Part shown: in pieces, positions 13,653 through 22,004 of the stretch
Numbering within the stretch: position 1 is the first letter of the stretch
How the letters are laid out: each line of letters starts with the position of its first letter
Assembly: GCA_031553565.1 (NCBI GenBank)
Contig: JAVBLK010000036.1
Coordinates: 1-27,076, forward strand
Length of the DNA stretch: 27,076 bases
Reading direction: 5' to 3'
Source of the DNA: JAVBLK01 sp031553565
GTDB taxonomy: Bacteria; Bacillota; Clostridia; Christensenellales; DUVY01
The notes under the pieces: generated by a model
What the model saw: only the letters and a program-made list of their open reading frames with translations
Databases searched by the model: none
What the model was told of the DNA's origin: nothing
Translations under genes and position numbers: made by a program

Positions 13653-14759
13653 TTATCCGATCTCGGCAACATCACTGATGCCGGCTTGCGATAAATAGGC
13701 TTTTATCTCTGATGCGTTACCGTTAAACTTAGACATAACCTCGTAATCCAGCTCGTTGCGCTTTTGTTTTGTCATCTCGCAATATCTTTCGTTGCTATCA
13801 AAATCTGCTATGCTGACACACCATTTCGCTTTGGGCAGAATACCCTTATTGATTGTCCACATATTGACCGGGCAGCCGCAGAACAACAAATAATCTATCC
13901 GTCCTATTGCGTCCGACGCTCTCTTTATGGCTTTTTCCCATGCCGCATCGTCTACCTGGTCAGGTAAAACCGTAATAACGGCTTTTTTTACGGTGCCTTT
14001 ATAAACCGCAAAAAACACTGCGAAACGGCGCCTGCCGCCGGCGTCAAAGCAGCTTTTCTCAAAAGCTATACAGTATGCAGCAGCTTCCGTTACAGGTACA
14101 GGTCCTGCAGCGCCGCTGCTTACCGCGCTTGTCTCCTTAGTCATTATTGCATCGGGAAAAGGCAGAACCGGTATTTCAGCTTCGGCAGCCAATATAAACG
14201 ATTTTCCGTCGAAGCGTTCCGTCAGTTCCTTAATGCTTGTTTCGGCTATCGCTTCGATCTCTGAGAATTCGGATACCTGTATAGCCCCGCATTTCCACCA
14301 AAACTTTTTGAACGCGGTTTCAAATTCTCTGAAAACCTTTTCTAAAACGTGCTTGACGGCATTTTCCGGCACGTAAGAAACTATGGAGAAATGTTTTGCC
14401 GTGAGCTGTAACGCCTGCAAAGCGCCGGCAACTGCGCTTCCGTATTCAGCGACTATTAAATTTTCATACCCGCAGTATTTTGACAGATCATTTAAAATAT
14501 CTGTCCAGGGTGCGTTCTCGCTTGTTTCCGCATATAAAAACATTGGCAAAACCGACACGGTGCAGCTTGGGGCAACGCCTGCAAACGCAAGCACTTTTAC
14601 AGTGTAGCCTTTAATCGAAACTCTCTGCTCCTGTCCGAAAACGTACAGAAATTCCTGCCGCTCCTTAAGGGGCTCGCAGCCTATTTTCAAAAAGGGCTTT
14701 TCGCCGGCCGTGAGAAGTTTATGCAACGGATGTTTGTTTTTTTGCTCATCGCCGGCCAT
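13653..14759 (-). CDS. uncharacterised soluble protein (368 aa)
   Basis: No family recognised. The product is predicted soluble, without a signal peptide or membrane helix. It alternates hydrophobic strands and helices: an early core (YTVKVLAFAGVAPSCTVSVL), a middle linker rich in Ala/Ser/Val/Pro (about 215-230), and a second alpha/beta part (about 240-320) with AYCIAFEKSC and RFAVFFAVYKG. The C terminus is helical and charged. The start ATG 14759 has GGGAGG 9 nt upstream. It follows the topoisomerase genes on the same strand but is separated from them by about 255 bases containing repeat copy D. The recombinase remnant begins 51 bases past its stop. The composition is similar to the chromosome. 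Confidence 0.6.
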   Translation of the reverse strand: MAGDEQKNKHPLHKLLTAGEKPFLKIGCEPLKERQEFLYVFGQEQRVSIKGYTVKVLAFAGVAPSCTVSVLPMFLYAETSENAPWTDILNDLSKYCGYENLIVAEYGSAVAGALQALQLTAKHFSIVSYVPENAVKHVLEKVFREFETAFKKFWWKCGAIQVSEFSEIEAIAETSIKELTERFDGKSFILAAEAEIPVLPFPDAIMTKETSAVSSGAAGPVPVTEAAAYCIAFEKSCFDAGGRRRFAVFFAVYKGTVKKAVITVLPDQVDDAAWEKAIKRASDAIGRIDYLLFCGCPVNMWTINKGILPKAKWCVSIADFDSNERYCEMTKQKRNELDYEVMSKFNGNASEIKAYLSQAGISDVAEIG

Positions 14760-14825
14760 AGCGCCGCGCCTCCCTTTTTTGCCGGTTCCCCATGGGCCGG
14801 TCTTTACTTTCCTTTTATTAAAAGC

Positions 14826-14990
14826 TTGGTAACCGTTGATTAATTCGATAGAATTTGGGGCAGCGTCTTTTTCGTCATAAAAAGTCTTCTTTTCTCGCCA
14901 ATGCCTTCGGGTATTGCCTTCGAAAACAAGCCGTTTTTTGCCTTAAAAATACTTGCTCAAAATTTATCTCATTTAATCAGCGTTTACCTT
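14826..14990 (-). repeat. complete dispersed repeat copy D (MITE-like, about 163 bp)
   Basis: Terminal inverted repeats are visible: GGTAACCGTTGATTAA (14828 onward, + strand) against GGTAAACGCTGATTAA (14988 downward, minus strand), 14 of 16 matching. The central hairpin has outer arms CTTCTTTTC (14886-14894) / GAAAACAAG (14922-14930), 8 of 9 paired, and an inner stem CAATGCC / GGTATTG (14899-14905, 14910-14916) closed by a TTCG loop. The apex is 79-81 bases from both ends. It carries no open frame and sits between the topoisomerase operon and the 368-residue gene. Confidence 0.65.
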
Positions 14991-15014
14991 ACTGTTACGA
15001 GATTGCAAGATTTT

Positions 15015-17489
15015 CTATATACTGTTGTCGGCCATATAATAAATATATGCGGCTTTTAAGCTGGCGCCCTTGCCCTTGAACAGGGACTTGCCCTTGCCGG
15101 TACGCAGCTCGCCGGGTAAGTTCTTGCTTTCAAACGGCACCAAAAAGTCCTCCGCATCGTGCAGGATGATAGTTGCAGGCTCGGAAAGCAATGCCGCAAA
15201 CAGCACCTGAGTGCCGTTGTCGCCCTTGAAGTCGAAAATCTTTACGCCCTTGCGGTAGCGCGCCATAGGATCGATACCCTTCATTTCCACGCGCTTGCCG
15301 AAGCCCTTTTCGGTTATCAGGACCGCAGCGTCGGTTTTCCTGCTTTGGGCGACCATAACGCAGCAGTCGCCGTCAGAGAGCGCGATACCCTTGACGCCGC
15401 CCGCGACCCTGCCCTGCGGCGGGATGTCGGATTTGTCGGCGTTGAGGCACATACCGTCCTTTGTTATAAACATGATCGTCGTATCGGGCAGGTCATTCTC
15501 GATATTCAGCACAGAGTCGCCGTCTTTTAGCTTGATCGCCTGAAAAGAGGATTTGACGACATTGTATTCCGCCCACGCGGTTTTCTTTACCATACCTTCC
15601 CTGGTGAAGAAAAGCAGGTTGCCTTTCGGAAGGTTGTCCGCGCCCTCTGTTGCATATATCCTTATTATCTTCTCGCCGGCGGCCGCACCGGTCACAAGCT
15701 TACCGAGCAGCGTCCCGCCCTCGCGCCACTTGCCCTCCGGTATCGTGTCTGTATCCAGCTTGAAGCAGTTGCCCAGATCGGTAAAACAGTAAAGCACCTG
15801 ATTGCTCTGCGCGTCCGCTATCACGCATGCGACCTCGTTCAGGCTGCTCTTTTCGTTGAAACCGGCGCTCATAAGGCTCCTTGCGGAGGTCTTTTTGACC
15901 GCACCCAAGGTGTTCCCGATCACCGTCCAGCTCTCGACCGGCTTCTCGTCATCGTCGCTGGGCACGTTGTATTCGTCCGCCGCGGTCAAAATGACAGTGC
16001 GGCGCGGTTCCTTGTACGCTTTTCTGATAACCGCAAGCTCTGTTTTGATAAGCTCCATCTGCAGCTGCTTGCTGCCCAAAATAGCGTTCAAACGCTTGAT
16101 GAGCTCCTTTATTTCAGCCAGCTCTTTTTCCAGCTTGTATATTTCCAGATGCGTTAAGTGGCGCAGGGTAAGGCTTAAGATCGCCTGAGCCTGACGCTCG
16201 GACAATTCAAACCTTTCGCGCAGTCTTTGCGCGGCTACGGTAGAATTCTCGCTCTTCTTGATTATCCTTATGACTTCGTCGATATTCTTTACGGCGATCA
16301 CAAGGCCTTCTAAGATATGCTCCCGCTCCAACGCCTCGTCCAGCTCGAACCTGGTGCGGCGCAGGATGATCTCGCGCTGATAATTTACGTAATAGACGAT
16401 TATGTCAAGGAGCCCCATCTGCTGCGGCTTGCCGTCGGCGATCGCCACCATATTGATGCCGAACGAGCATTGCAGGTTGGTGCTCTTGAACAGCGCCTCG
16501 ATAATAGGCTTGGGGTCGACGTCCTTCTTTACGCGGATAACGGCGCGCATCCCCTCGCGGTCGGACTCGTCGCAGATCTCGGCGATGCCCATATAGATGC
16601 CCTTTTTCTCCTCGCGCAGGGTAAGCACGGACTCCAAAAAAGACGCCTTATTGACCTGATACGGCAATTCGTCGATAACTATGTTGCGCTTGTCGTTGTC
16701 GCCCGCCTCGATGTGGATCTTGGCGCGCATGATCACCTTGCCCCTGCCCGTCTCGTATGCGTGTTTAAGCTCCTCGCCGCAGATCAAATAGCCGCCGGTC
16801 GGAAAATCCGGCCCCTTTATGATGCGCATCATCTCGGAAAGCTTGATCCTGGGATTGTCGATATAAGCAATAACGCCGTCGATCGCCTCGGTCAGGTTGT
16901 GCGGCGGTATATTTGTCGCAAGGCCGACCGCAATGCCCGACGCGCCGTTTACCAATAGGTTCGGAAAGCGTCCGGGCAGCATATCGGGCTCTTTCAACGT
17001 GTCATCAAAGTTTAGCGACCATTTGACCGTGTTCTTGTCTAAGTCACGCAAAAGCTCCAGCGCAAGCGGCGCCATCCTTGCCTCGGTGTAACGCATAGCC
17101 GCCGCGCTGTCGCCGTCGATACTGCCGAAATTCCCGTGCCCGTCGATCAGCGGCATCCGCATATTGAAATCCTGCGCCATACGCACCATAGCGTCGTATA
17201 CTGACCTGTCGCCGTGCGGGTGATATTTACCAAGGCAGTCGCCCACTATACGCGCGGACTTTCTGTGAGGCTTGTCCGGGGTTATGCCCAGCTCGTTCAT
17301 GGTAAAGAGTATCCTTCTTTGCGAAGGCTTCAAGCCGTCCTCCACCCTAGGCAGCGCGCGGTCCAAAATTACATGCTCCGAATATGGGATCATGGAATCG
17401 TGCATAACCTCTTCCATGGTCCTTATGAAAACGCCTTTCTCCGGCGCATCCTTTAACTCATTATTCTCATTTATATTTTCGTCAGCCAT
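15015..17489 (-). CDS. type II topoisomerase subunit A (GyrA/ParC family)
   Basis: Breaks and rejoins DNA as part of an A2B2 type II topoisomerase. Numbered from ATG 17489 (824 residues): winged-helix/tower core, the active-site tyrosine in AMRY (Tyr134), and the quinolone pocket GKYHPHGDRSVYD (88-99), in which Arg95 replaces the usual Ser/Thr. The C-terminal beta-pinwheel has about six repeats. Its first blade lacks a recognisable GyrA box (QRRGGKG), so decatenation (topoisomerase IV-like) is more likely than strong negative supercoiling. The start at 17489 (MADENINE) is preferred for its AAAGGGAAAGAG site; a TTG 63 bases upstream would add residues unlike the family. It follows its subunit B gene by 74 nt. 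Confidence 0.93.
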   Translation of the reverse strand: MADENINENNELKDAPEKGVFIRTMEEVMHDSMIPYSEHVILDRALPRVEDGLKPSQRRILFTMNELGITPDKPHRKSARIVGDCLGKYHPHGDRSVYDAMVRMAQDFNMRMPLIDGHGNFGSIDGDSAAAMRYTEARMAPLALELLRDLDKNTVKWSLNFDDTLKEPDMLPGRFPNLLVNGASGIAVGLATNIPPHNLTEAIDGVIAYIDNPRIKLSEMMRIIKGPDFPTGGYLICGEELKHAYETGRGKVIMRAKIHIEAGDNDKRNIVIDELPYQVNKASFLESVLTLREEKKGIYMGIAEICDESDREGMRAVIRVKKDVDPKPIIEALFKSTNLQCSFGINMVAIADGKPQQMGLLDIIVYYVNYQREIILRRTRFELDEALEREHILEGLVIAVKNIDEVIRIIKKSENSTVAAQRLRERFELSERQAQAILSLTLRHLTHLEIYKLEKELAEIKELIKRLNAILGSKQLQMELIKTELAVIRKAYKEPRRTVILTAADEYNVPSDDDEKPVESWTVIGNTLGAVKKTSARSLMSAGFNEKSSLNEVACVIADAQSNQVLYCFTDLGNCFKLDTDTIPEGKWREGGTLLGKLVTGAAAGEKIIRIYATEGADNLPKGNLLFFTREGMVKKTAWAEYNVVKSSFQAIKLKDGDSVLNIENDLPDTTIMFITKDGMCLNADKSDIPPQGRVAGGVKGIALSDGDCCVMVAQSRKTDAAVLITEKGFGKRVEMKGIDPMARYRKGVKIFDFKGDNGTQVLFAALLSEPATIILHDAEDFLVPFESKNLPGELRTGKGKSLFKGKGASLKAAYIYYMADNSI

Positions 17490-17563
17490 AACTCTTTCCC
17501 TTTGCGTTGGTTTAAACTTTTTCAGACATATCGCGGAATACGCGTTAAGCAAGCCGCCCCGAA

Positions 17564-19525
17564 CTATTTTTGTTCGGCAATAAAACGGTCTTCCTTGTTG
17601 AAGTTCGCATGCTCAATTATATACTGCCGGCGCTGCTCGACCGCGTCGCCCATCAGCACGGTCACCAGCTTTTCGGCGTCTGCCGCGTCCTCGATCGACA
17701 CCCGCGTCATATTGCGGGTCTTGGGATCCATAGTAGTCTCCCACAGCTGCTCGGCGTTCATTTCGCCCAGGCCCTTATACCGCTGGATGCTGTAGCCCCT
17801 GCCGACCTTTGCCTTCGCCGCCTCTAATTCCGCATCCGAATAGACGTACTCTACATTGTCGCGCTTTGAAACCTTGTACAGCGGCGGCATGCCGACGTAA
17901 ACGTGCCCTTCGTATATAAGATCGCGCATATAGCGGAAAAAGAACGTCAGCAGGATCGCCTTGATATGCGCGCCGTCCTGGTCGGCGTCGGAGAGGATTA
18001 CGACTTTATGGTAATTGAGGTTTTCGGTATTGAAGTCCTCGCCTATGCCGCTGCCGAGCGCGGATATGATAGTCCTGATCTCCTCGTTTAAAAGCACCTG
18101 GTCAAGCCGTTTCTTTTCAACGTTAAGCGGCTTGCCCCTTAAAGGCAGTATCGCCTGAAAATATCTGTTTCTGGCCTGCTTCGCCGTGCCGCCCGCGCTG
18201 TCGCCCTCGACGATGAACAGCTCGTTGTTCTCGGGCTTCTTGCCCGTACAGCTGGACAGCTTGCCGACCAGGTTAGCGTTCTCGATACTGTTCTTTGCGC
18301 GCGTGATCTCCTTAGCTTTTCGCGCCGCCTCCCTGACCTTTGCCGCGGCGACAGCTTTTTGCAAAATAGCGTCCACGACGGCTATATTTTCCTTAGCGTC
18401 GCAATAATCGGTAAGCTCGCTTATGACCAGCGCCTCGACGACCGGCCTTACGTCCGCATTGCCCAGCTTTGTCTTGGTCTGCCCCTCGAACTGGACGTTG
18501 TCCATCTTGATTGACAGCACTGCCGTCATCCCCTCGCGGAAGTCCTCGCCCATAAGGTTCTGATCTTTATCTTTTAGGAGGCCGATCTTCCGCGCCGTAT
18601 CGTTGAATACCTTGGTTATCGCAGCCTTAAAGCCCGTTTCATGAGTGCCGCCTTCGCTGGTCGGGATATTGTTTACATATGAAAAAATACTCTCGGTATA
18701 GCTGTCGGTATATTGGAACGCAAGCTCCATCTCTATCTTGTCTTTTTCGGCGCGAAGATAAACAGGTTCCTTATGAGTGGGGTTCTTGGTCTCGTTCAAA
18801 TACCTTACAAAATCGATGAGACCGCCTTCGTAAAGATATTCGCGGTGCTGCGGCGGGCGGCCTTCGATACTGCGCTGGTCGTCCAGGATTATCTCGATGC
18901 CCTTATTTAAAAACGCAAGCTCCTTTAAACGCCGCGAAATCATTTCAAAATTGAAAACTATGGTGTCAAATACGCGCTTATCGGGCAAAAACCGCACAAA
19001 AGTGCCGCGCTTGTCAGTCTTTTCCCCCTCGGCAAGCGGCTCCTTCGCCGCGCCGGCCAGCACCTTGCCCGCCTCGGTCCTTAAGCTGTCGAACTCTATC
19101 CGGTAAACCTTCCGGTTCTTATATACCTCAACCTTCAGCCATTCGGAAAGCGCGTTCGTGACCGACGCGCCGACGCCGTGCAGGCCGCCCGAATGCGAGT
19201 AGTTGGCCGTATCGAACTTGCCGCCCGCGTGCAGCTGCGTATACACGACCTCGACGCCCGAAACCCCCAACACAGGGTGCATGTCCACCGGCACGCCGCG
19301 GCCGTCGTCCTCGACCGACGCGCTGCCGTCTTCGTACAAAACGACCGTCACCTTTTTCCCGTGGCCGTTTGAAAGCTCGTCGATCGCGTTATCGACCAGC
19401 TCCCACAGAATATGGTGCAGGCCTTTTATGCCGGTCGTCCCGATATACATGCCCGGACGCATACGCACCGCGTCCAAACCCTTTAAAACCTGAATATCCT
19501 TTGCCTGATATTGTTTTGCGCACAT
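17564..19525 (-). CDS. type II topoisomerase subunit B (GyrB/ParE family)
   Basis: The ATPase and metal-binding subunit, 653 residues. The GHKL ATPase is visible in ELVDNAIDE (about 42-50), EDDGRGVP and GGLHGVGAS. The transducer domain follows. TOPRIM motifs are EGDSAGGTA and LSDADQDGAHI, and the C-terminal signature is QRYKGLGEMNAEQLWETTMDP. The length is normal for Firmicute GyrB or ParE. No dnaA, recF or dnaN is nearby, as would be usual for the main gyrase, and its partner lacks a GyrA box, so a parE-like role is favoured but not proven. The start ATG 19525 follows AGAGGA. A promoter lies at 19590-19618. Confidence 0.94.
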   Translation of the reverse strand: MCAKQYQAKDIQVLKGLDAVRMRPGMYIGTTGIKGLHHILWELVDNAIDELSNGHGKKVTVVLYEDGSASVEDDGRGVPVDMHPVLGVSGVEVVYTQLHAGGKFDTANYSHSGGLHGVGASVTNALSEWLKVEVYKNRKVYRIEFDSLRTEAGKVLAGAAKEPLAEGEKTDKRGTFVRFLPDKRVFDTIVFNFEMISRRLKELAFLNKGIEIILDDQRSIEGRPPQHREYLYEGGLIDFVRYLNETKNPTHKEPVYLRAEKDKIEMELAFQYTDSYTESIFSYVNNIPTSEGGTHETGFKAAITKVFNDTARKIGLLKDKDQNLMGEDFREGMTAVLSIKMDNVQFEGQTKTKLGNADVRPVVEALVISELTDYCDAKENIAVVDAILQKAVAAAKVREAARKAKEITRAKNSIENANLVGKLSSCTGKKPENNELFIVEGDSAGGTAKQARNRYFQAILPLRGKPLNVEKKRLDQVLLNEEIRTIISALGSGIGEDFNTENLNYHKVVILSDADQDGAHIKAILLTFFFRYMRDLIYEGHVYVGMPPLYKVSKRDNVEYVYSDAELEAAKAKVGRGYSIQRYKGLGEMNAEQLWETTMDPKTRNMTRVSIEDAADAEKLVTVLMGDAVEQRRQYIIEHANFNKEDRFIAEQK

Positions 19526-19589
19526 ATTAACGTCCTCTTCATACAGGGTTCATAAATTTTGGCTAATTTTAAGATAATTTACTCCCACA

Positions 19590-19618
19590 ATTTTAACACT
19601 TTTCTATGTATAATTCAA
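19590..19618 (-). promoter_or_regulatory. promoter of the topoisomerase operon
   Basis: On the minus strand TTGAAT (19618-19613), a 17-nt spacer and TAAAAT (19595-19590) face the subunit B gene, with a leader of about 60 nt. Confidence 0.6.
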
Positions 19619-19755
19619 TCAAATGCTAATAAAAATGCAAATATTTACGGTTTTCTTAGTTTAAAATGCTTTGAGACAGAATTTTTGTATAATTATACAT
19701 TGTTATGCACGGCCCGCACGCACGTTTTTGCTGCATACAAGCCCGGTTTTCGACA

Positions 19756-19770
19756 TAAAATACACTTATG
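19756..19770 (+). promoter_or_regulatory. -10 box directly before murG (leaderless-type start)
   Basis: TAAAAT (19756-19761), then 6 nt, then ATG 19768; there is no Shine-Dalgarno site and no good -35. A second -10-like TATAAT lies at 19688-19693, so a leadered transcript is an alternative. Confidence 0.35.
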
Positions 19771-20970
19771 AGAACTATTGTGCTTACCGGCGGCGGCAGC
19801 GCGGGGCACGTCGTGCCGCACCTTGCCCTTTTGCCCGCGTTAAAAAAGCGTTTTGATAAGATATATTATATCGGAAGTTTAAGCGGCATCGAAAAGGACA
19901 TTATCGGAAAGCATCCGGAGATAGTCTATTACGGCGTTACAACGGTGAAGCTGCGGCGTAAATTTACCCTGAAAAATCTGGCTATCCCCTTCAAATCGAT
20001 CAAGGGGCGGCGCGAGGCCGAAACGATCTTACGGCAGCTTAAGCCCGATATAGTATTTTCTAAGGGCGGCTTCGTAGCCGTTCCGGTAGTCTCGGCCGCA
20101 GCCAAACTTAAAATACCGGTAGTCGCGCACGAGTCCGATATAACGCCGGGGCTCGCCAACAAGCTTACCGCAAAAAAATGCAAAAAGATCTGTACCACAT
20201 TTCCGGCAGCGGCAAAGCTTTTGGGCGAAAAAGCCGTATATACCGGCGCGCCGATAAGGCCGGAGCTCTATAAAGCGGCGGCAAGCGCGAAAGGCTATGA
20301 TTTCACGGGTGAGAAGCCCGTACTGCTGGTCATGGGCGGCTCTTTGGGGGCAAAGGCGGTCAACGCGGCGCTCAGGGAAAACCTGCGGCTGTTCACAAAC
20401 GCCTATGACGTACTGCACATATGCGGCAAGGGCAATCTCCTGTCGGCCAATATCCCCGAAAAATCCCTGGTCTTAAAGCCGGAGCGGCTTCCCGATAAGA
20501 ACAACGTGTTCGGCGCAAGGAAGCCTTTACAATATATCCCGCCCCCCGCCGCGGAATCCGGCGGCAAGCCCAACCTTCCGGCCAACTATATCCAGATCGA
20601 ATATACCGACGATATCGCCCCGCTGTTTGCCGCCGCAGACATAGTTATATCGCGCGCGGGCAGCGGCGCGATACACGAGCTGCTGGCGCTAAAAAAGCCG
20701 ATGCTCTTGATCCCCCTGCCCAAAACCGAATCGCGCGGCGATCAGCTCTTGAATGCGGATGACTTTAAGCGGCGCGGCATCGCAAGAGTCCTGTTACAGG
20801 AGGAAATGACCTCAAAATCATTGAAAGCCGCCGCCGACAAATTGTACGAAGAACGCCTGATCCTTGCCGCGAATATGCAAAAGGAAAAAAACGCCGACGG
20901 TACGGCGAATATAATGCATGTAATACTGGAGTGCGCGGGGATATCAGACAAAAGCCGGGATACGCCTTGA
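19768..20970 (+). CDS. murG: UDP-N-acetylglucosamine--undecaprenyl-pyrophosphoryl-MurNAc-pentapeptide transferase MurG
   Basis: Adds GlcNAc to lipid I to make lipid II at the inner face of the membrane. Motifs: GGGSAGHVVPHLA (8-20, donor/acceptor loop), FSKGGFVAVPV (97-107), HESDITPGLAN (121-131), VMGGSLGAKAVN (188-199) and SRAGSGAIHEL (295-305), followed by PLPKTESRGDQLLNA. At 400 residues it is about 40 longer than typical. The excess lies at about 224-272, after the HICGKGNL strand, where a lysine/proline-rich stretch is inserted before the IEYTDDIAPLFAAAD segment. The gene is isolated from other cell-wall genes. A TAAAAT box 6 nt before the ATG and no SD suggest a leaderless message. The esterase gene converges 15 bases downstream. 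Confidence 0.94.
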   Translation: MRTIVLTGGGSAGHVVPHLALLPALKKRFDKIYYIGSLSGIEKDIIGKHPEIVYYGVTTVKLRRKFTLKNLAIPFKSIKGRREAETILRQLKPDIVFSKGGFVAVPVVSAAAKLKIPVVAHESDITPGLANKLTAKKCKKICTTFPAAAKLLGEKAVYTGAPIRPELYKAAASAKGYDFTGEKPVLLVMGGSLGAKAVNAALRENLRLFTNAYDVLHICGKGNLLSANIPEKSLVLKPERLPDKNNVFGARKPLQYIPPPAAESGGKPNLPANYIQIEYTDDIAPLFAAADIVISRAGSGAIHELLALKKPMLLIPLPKTESRGDQLLNADDFKRRGIARVLLQEEMTSKSLKAAADKLYEERLILAANMQKEKNADGTANIMHVILECAGISDKSRDTP

Positions 20971-20985
20971 CCGGACGGCGGCTCA

Positions 20986-21897
20986 CTACTGCGTGCCCGC
21001 GGCGACGCTTCCGTAAAAAAACTCCAGCATTTCGCCGTTGATTTTTTTACCTTTTTCCCCGAAAGGATATTTAACGTTGTGGATATGGCCGAAATAGTCG
21101 CCTTTCACTTTTTTAAGATAGGTGAACTTATACGGAACGCCGTATTTTTTCAGGTTTTTTTCAAAATCAAAGGACATAGCGCGCAGCGGATCCTCGCGGC
21201 TGGATGCCATATACACCGGCGGAAAATCCTTCATTTCGGGCAGATCGGAAAATATAAGGCTTTTAAACAGCTCGGTATTTTTATATCTTTTAGGCAGACA
21301 CATTGAACGCTGCCCCCGGTACGGCAGCGAAGGCTTGTAAAAGTTGAGCATACCGCTTATCAGGCCCGCCGCGCGGATGTTGAGGCCGAAGTCATCCGTA
21401 CAGTAAAGCCGTCTTAAACGCGGGCTTACCGATAACAGCGACATGATCGCCGCCAGCAAGCCGCCCGCCGAGTCGCCGGTGATAAATACTTTGTTGCGGT
21501 CGGCGGGATATCCGTACATATGCGCGCTTATCCATTTGAGCGCCGCCGCGCAGTCGGATATCTGATCATACAGCGTGACACCGCCCCACGCCAGCCGGTA
21601 ATCGATGTTGAAAATGATATTGCCCTCAGCCGCCAACGCGCCGTCATATATCTTTTTTAAGTGTTTGCCGCCGTAAAGCAATCCGCCGCCGTGTATGTCT
21701 ATGATAACGGGCAGCTTTCCTTGCGCGTTTTCAGGGTAATATATATCCAGCAGATGCTCCTTTGCCCCGTCGTCGATATACGGGATATCGGTTACCGCGG
21801 CAACCCCTGCCGGGAAAGTCTGGCCTTTAAGCCTTTCGTTATCCGACCTCTCCCAGCTTTTCAAAAGCTTCTTTACAAAAAAAGTTCTTAAACCCAT
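20986..21897 (-). CDS. alpha/beta hydrolase (HSL-type esterase/lipase)
   Basis: A 303-residue hydrolase of carboxyl esters. Oxyanion motif HGGG (69-72), nucleophile elbow GDSAGG with Ser143, acid Asp236 in SRED, and His271 or His273 in GHIHNV complete a plausible triad. There is no signal peptide, although the N-terminal 15 residues are basic and amphipathic. The start ATG 21897 has no SD, but a good promoter ends 6 nt upstream (TTGACA, 17 nt, CATAAT), so the mRNA is probably leaderless. It converges on murG and is divergent from the membrane-anchored propeller-like gene. Natural substrate unknown. Confidence 0.88.
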   Translation of the reverse strand: MGLRTFFVKKLLKSWERSDNERLKGQTFPAGVAAVTDIPYIDDGAKEHLLDIYYPENAQGKLPVIIDIHGGGLLYGGKHLKKIYDGALAAEGNIIFNIDYRLAWGGVTLYDQISDCAAALKWISAHMYGYPADRNKVFITGDSAGGLLAAIMSLLSVSPRLRRLYCTDDFGLNIRAAGLISGMLNFYKPSLPYRGQRSMCLPKRYKNTELFKSLIFSDLPEMKDFPPVYMASSREDPLRAMSFDFEKNLKKYGVPYKFTYLKKVKGDYFGHIHNVKYPFGEKGKKINGEMLEFFYGSVAAGTQ

Positions 21898-21903
21898 ATC
21901 TAT

Positions 21904-21932
21904 ATTATGAACTTCCGGCGCGATATTGTCAA
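21904..21932 (-). promoter_or_regulatory. promoter of the esterase gene (leaderless)
   Basis: On the minus strand a perfect -35 TTGACA (21932-21927), a 17-nt spacer and CATAAT (21909-21904) end 6 nt before ATG 21897. This is the clearest of the leaderless-type starts in the window. Confidence 0.75.
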
Positions 21933-22004
21933 TACGCTCTGATCCTCCATATTCCGCATAATACCGCCGTTTTTCGCGCGCGCATATACAATAAAATATA
22001 TACT

